Source: Candidatus Stahliibacteriota bacterium
GTDB taxonomy: Bacteria > Hydrothermota > UBA3073
Direction: 5' to 3'
Length of the DNA stretch: 12,670 bases
Assembly: GCA_030627085.1 (NCBI GenBank)
Contig: DAOUSS010000022.1
Location: forward strand, 1-12,670
The translations under genes were made by a program, and so were the position numbers. This document shows, piece after piece, positions 10,422 through 12,670 of this stretch (within the stretch, counting starts at the first letter, position 1; the number at the start of each line of letters is the position of its first letter). The notes below the pieces were generated by a model, which was not told the origin of the DNA, did not search any database, and saw nothing but the letters and a program-made list of their open reading frames with translations.

Positions 10422-12350
10422 TTGAAAATTAAAAACCACACTGTGTCTGACCTGGATTATATATTCAATACCCTCCTTGCAAACACGATAAAGGAATACG
10501 AAAGAAGGGAAGAACAATTACAGATGGCATACAAGGTAAAGGAGGCACTGGATAAAAACGACATCCTGATTGCCGAGGCGGGAACAGGGATTGGCAAATC
10601 CCTTGCATATCTCATACCAGCGATATTATGGTTGAAGGAAGACATGCGGATTATAATTTCAACTTACACCAAGACACTGCAAAACCAGCTTCTGTCCAGC
10701 GATATTCCCCTTGCAAAATCTGTTCTCGGTTCCTCTGTTGTTGCCAATGCGGCATTCGGGGGAGAAAACTATCTCTGCAGGAGGAGATTCAAGAATCTTC
10801 TATCAGAGGGAGCGTTTTTGCCTTTCCAGATGGATGAGTTGGAAAGGGTAATCCTGTGGCAAAAGACAACACGAACAGGACTGCGGAGTGAGGCAGAGGA
10901 AGAGGGTAAAATTTCGATATGGAACGATATCGGTCGAGGACGGAACACCTGTATTGGAAAATTGTGCAAGGAGAGACCAAACTGTTATTATGAATATGCA
11001 AGACGCAAGATCTATTCTTCCCAGATCATCGTTACAAATCACCATCTATTCTTCGCAAATCTATCCTGCGGTGGCAAGGTTCTCCCGAAATACAACGCAG
11101 TCATTTTTGATGAAGCCCATAACCTTGAAGATGTTGCAACATCCTATTTTGGAGAAAGCGTTACAAACTATACACTCACCTATCTTCTGCGAGAGATTAA
11201 GACGAAGAATATAAGCAAGATAAAGCCTGTCTTAGAGGCAACACACGATGCAGAAGAGGATTTCTTCAATTCTATTAAGAGAAAAATTATCTCTCCCAGC
11301 ACAAGGATAAAACAGCCAGTTGATATAAAGACAGACGACCTTTTTCAAAATCTTGACACACTCGCAAAAATACTCTCCAACACCGAACCCGGAAGTGAAG
11401 AGGAAAAGGCAGATCTTAGCAATCTTGCAGACAGGGTAACAGCAGTAAAGACAACTATCAAGCGCTTTATATCCTTGAAAGACCCACATAGTGTTTACTG
11501 GATTGAGACCAATAAAAACTGGATTGCCCTGCAGAGTGCGCCTATAGATATATCAGACTCGCTCGCTTCAACCGTGTTCAACGGAGATATACCTGTGGTA
11601 CTTTGCTCTGCAACGATAACAACACATCCCAATGACTTTCGTTTTATCAAAGAAAAAGTTGGAATTGCATCAGGAACCACCATATACCTCTCGTCGCCGT
11701 TTGATTACAAAAATAATTCAATTCTTTATATCCCAGAGGATGGACCGGACCCAAGAAACGATAGATATCCAGAGTTTATTACCAACGAGACAGAAAAACT
11801 CGTCAAAATAACAGAGGGAAGGACATTTCTTCTTTTTACATCCTATAAACTTATGGACGAGGTCTATACCAATCTGTTATACCGCTTGCCGGATTATAAC
11901 CTTCTTAAACAAGGAGAGACCTCAAGGGATATCCTGCTTGAGAGGTTTAGATATGGTGAAAGAGCAGTCCTCCTTGGTGCATCCACTTTCTGGCAGGGTG
12001 TAGATGTGCCGGGAGACTCTCTCATATCGGTAATAATAACAAGATTGCCGTTTGATGTTCCAACAGATCCTTTAGAGGAGGCAAGGATAGAAAGCTTGAA
12101 GAAGGAGGGAAGAAACGCATTCCTCTCCTACCAATTACCAAAAGCTATCCTGACATTAAAACAAGGATTTGGGAGACTTATCCGTAAAAAGACGGACTAT
12201 GGAATGGTTGCAATACTTGATACCAGAATAAGGAAGAAATACTATGGTAAATTCTTCCTATCCTCTATCCCACAATCCAAGACAGCCTCAACCATAGACG
12301 GGGTAAGGGAATTTTTTACAGATAAAGAATGTAGTTTATTGAAAGGATAA
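10422..12350 (+). CDS. dinG: DinG/YoaA-family ATP-dependent DNA helicase
   Basis: 642 residues, the length of helicase-only DinG/YoaA (superfamily 2, XPD-like, 5'-3' helicase acting on damaged or structured DNA). Walker A is AEAGTGIGKS (51-60) and the DEAH box is FDEAH (229-233). Further motifs are VLCSATIT (393-400), STFWQGVDVPGD (521-532) and QGFGRLIRK (581-589). Cys119, Cys177, Cys182 and Cys188 supply four ligands for a 4Fe-4S cluster, and the C-x4-C-x5-C spacing of the last three matches E. coli DinG. The N-terminal exonuclease domain of Firmicutes DinG is absent. An in-frame stop at 10389-10391 bounds the start. TTG 10422 is taken, but GTG 10443 is possible; neither has a Shine-Dalgarno, so the exact start is uncertain. 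The gene has its own promoter at 10261-10289, and no downstream terminator is evident. Confidence 0.92.
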   Translation: MKIKNHTVSDLDYIFNTLLANTIKEYERREEQLQMAYKVKEALDKNDILIAEAGTGIGKSLAYLIPAILWLKEDMRIIISTYTKTLQNQLLSSDIPLAKSVLGSSVVANAAFGGENYLCRRRFKNLLSEGAFLPFQMDELERVILWQKTTRTGLRSEAEEEGKISIWNDIGRGRNTCIGKLCKERPNCYYEYARRKIYSSQIIVTNHHLFFANLSCGGKVLPKYNAVIFDEAHNLEDVATSYFGESVTNYTLTYLLREIKTKNISKIKPVLEATHDAEEDFFNSIKRKIISPSTRIKQPVDIKTDDLFQNLDTLAKILSNTEPGSEEEKADLSNLADRVTAVKTTIKRFISLKDPHSVYWIETNKNWIALQSAPIDISDSLASTVFNGDIPVVLCSATITTHPNDFRFIKEKVGIASGTTIYLSSPFDYKNNSILYIPEDGPDPRNDRYPEFITNETEKLVKITEGRTFLLFTSYKLMDEVYTNLLYRLPDYNLLKQGETSRDILLERFRYGERAVLLGASTFWQGVDVPGDSLISVIITRLPFDVPTDPLEEARIESLKKEGRNAFLSYQLPKAILTLKQGFGRLIRKKTDYGMVAILDTRIRKKYYGKFFLSSIPQSKTASTIDGVREFFTDKECSLLKG

Positions 12351-12670
12351 GCCCACGAAAAACACTGAAGGTAAAAGATCAATTTCTAATGTCTAATTTC
12401 AAAACGCCTGATGACTAAGGGCTGTTGTCTGTGCTCTATAGTTTTTCATTTTTGCATTTTGATTTTTGACTTTGTCCTAAAGTGCTGTGACGGCAAAAAT
12501 TATACTGTAAAGTTACGAGCAGTGATAAGCCACTCGGGTTGTACCAAAATATACAAATTGAATCGGTGTCCGTAACCTTTTGGTAGCCGCAACTTTTTGG
12601 TAGCCGCAACTTTTTGGTAGCCGCAACTTTTTGGTAGCCGCAACTTTTTGGTAGCCGCAACTTTTTGGTA
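12351..12670. other. Intergenic region downstream of DinG
   Basis: No gene is supported. It begins with a CCCACGAAAAACAC phrase (12352-12371). A T-rich stretch of repeated TTTTTG/CATTTT words follows (about 12441-12475), then about 90 bases without recognisable structure and the terminal 17-bp array. The only long open frame (minus strand from 12660) is the array read through. Confidence 0.65.
12565..12670 (+). repeat. 17-bp perfect tandem array, open at the window end
   Basis: Five identical copies of GGTAGCCGCAACTTTTT occupy 12582-12666, and a sixth begins at 12667. They are preceded by one degenerate copy (12565-12581) differing at four positions, as is typical of an array edge. The true copy number is unknown because the window stops inside it. 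The absence of unique spacers rules out CRISPR. Confidence 0.95.

Noticed and set aside
12466..12506. TTGACT and TATACT as a plus-strand promoter near the right end
   Set aside because: The spacing is 29 bases, far outside the functional range.
12436..12660. Minus-strand 74-codon ORF rich in KSCGYQKV repeats
   Set aside because: It is the 17-bp array read through in successive frames and has no independent coding evidence.
12582..12670. CRISPR array
   Set aside because: The units are contiguous 17-mers with no spacers, and no cas gene is present.

Overview
The window looks like a moderately AT-rich chromosomal segment of a bacterium, probably from an uncultivated candidate phylum. The evidence for a bacterium is three exact TTGACA-N17-TATAAT promoters, strong AGGAGG ribosome binding sites, a lipobox lipoprotein, Sec-type signal peptides, and bacterial-type DinG and YbaK homologues. 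I cannot name the phylum. The style (many secreted repeat proteins, intergenic spaces packed with small hairpins and short phrases) resembles genomes such as WOR-3/Stahlbacteria or similar lineages, but that is an impression, not a placement. I see no transposase, integrase, phage gene, CRISPR array, rRNA or tRNA.

Layout. Bases 68-2520 (+) hold a consensus promoter, a leader made of repeats, and a polytopic membrane protein with a central spermidine-synthase-like fold. Bases 2521-2860 are intergenic and full of small hairpins. Bases 2861-9478 (-) hold seven genes on one strand. Read in transcription order they are a YbaK-type aminoacyl-tRNA deacylase, a HhH-GPD-like DNA repair protein, a PLP trans-sulfuration enzyme, a secreted ten-TPR protein, a small lipoprotein, a secreted beta-propeller/PDZ/WG-repeat protein, and a small TPR-like protein. 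Bases 9479-10421 are a 943-base regulatory and repeat region with divergent consensus promoters. It contains a probable unannotated small transcription unit: promoter, foldable 5' end, ribosome binding site, 46-codon ORF and U-tract terminator. Bases 10422-12350 (+) encode a DinG/YoaA-type iron-sulfur helicase. Bases 12351-12670 end in a perfect 17-bp tandem array that runs off the window.

How the genes may work together. The upstream part of the minus-strand run is housekeeping: mistranslation editing, base excision repair and sulfur amino-acid metabolism. The downstream part (3534-6821) is a compact cell-envelope group of three exported proteins separated by only 43 and 71 bases. A TPR scaffold, a lipoprotein anchor and a PDZ/WG binding protein could form one envelope complex; this is inference from spacing and domains. 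DinG, transcribed away from them, would unwind damaged or structured DNA.

The most unusual material is non-coding. At least ten short hairpins lie between genes. Several carry a 5'-GTAG foot like REP elements, and three pairs or sets share loop or foot while their stems change with compensatory substitutions. The leader-like small transcription unit at 9830-10107 is the best candidate for something undescribed.
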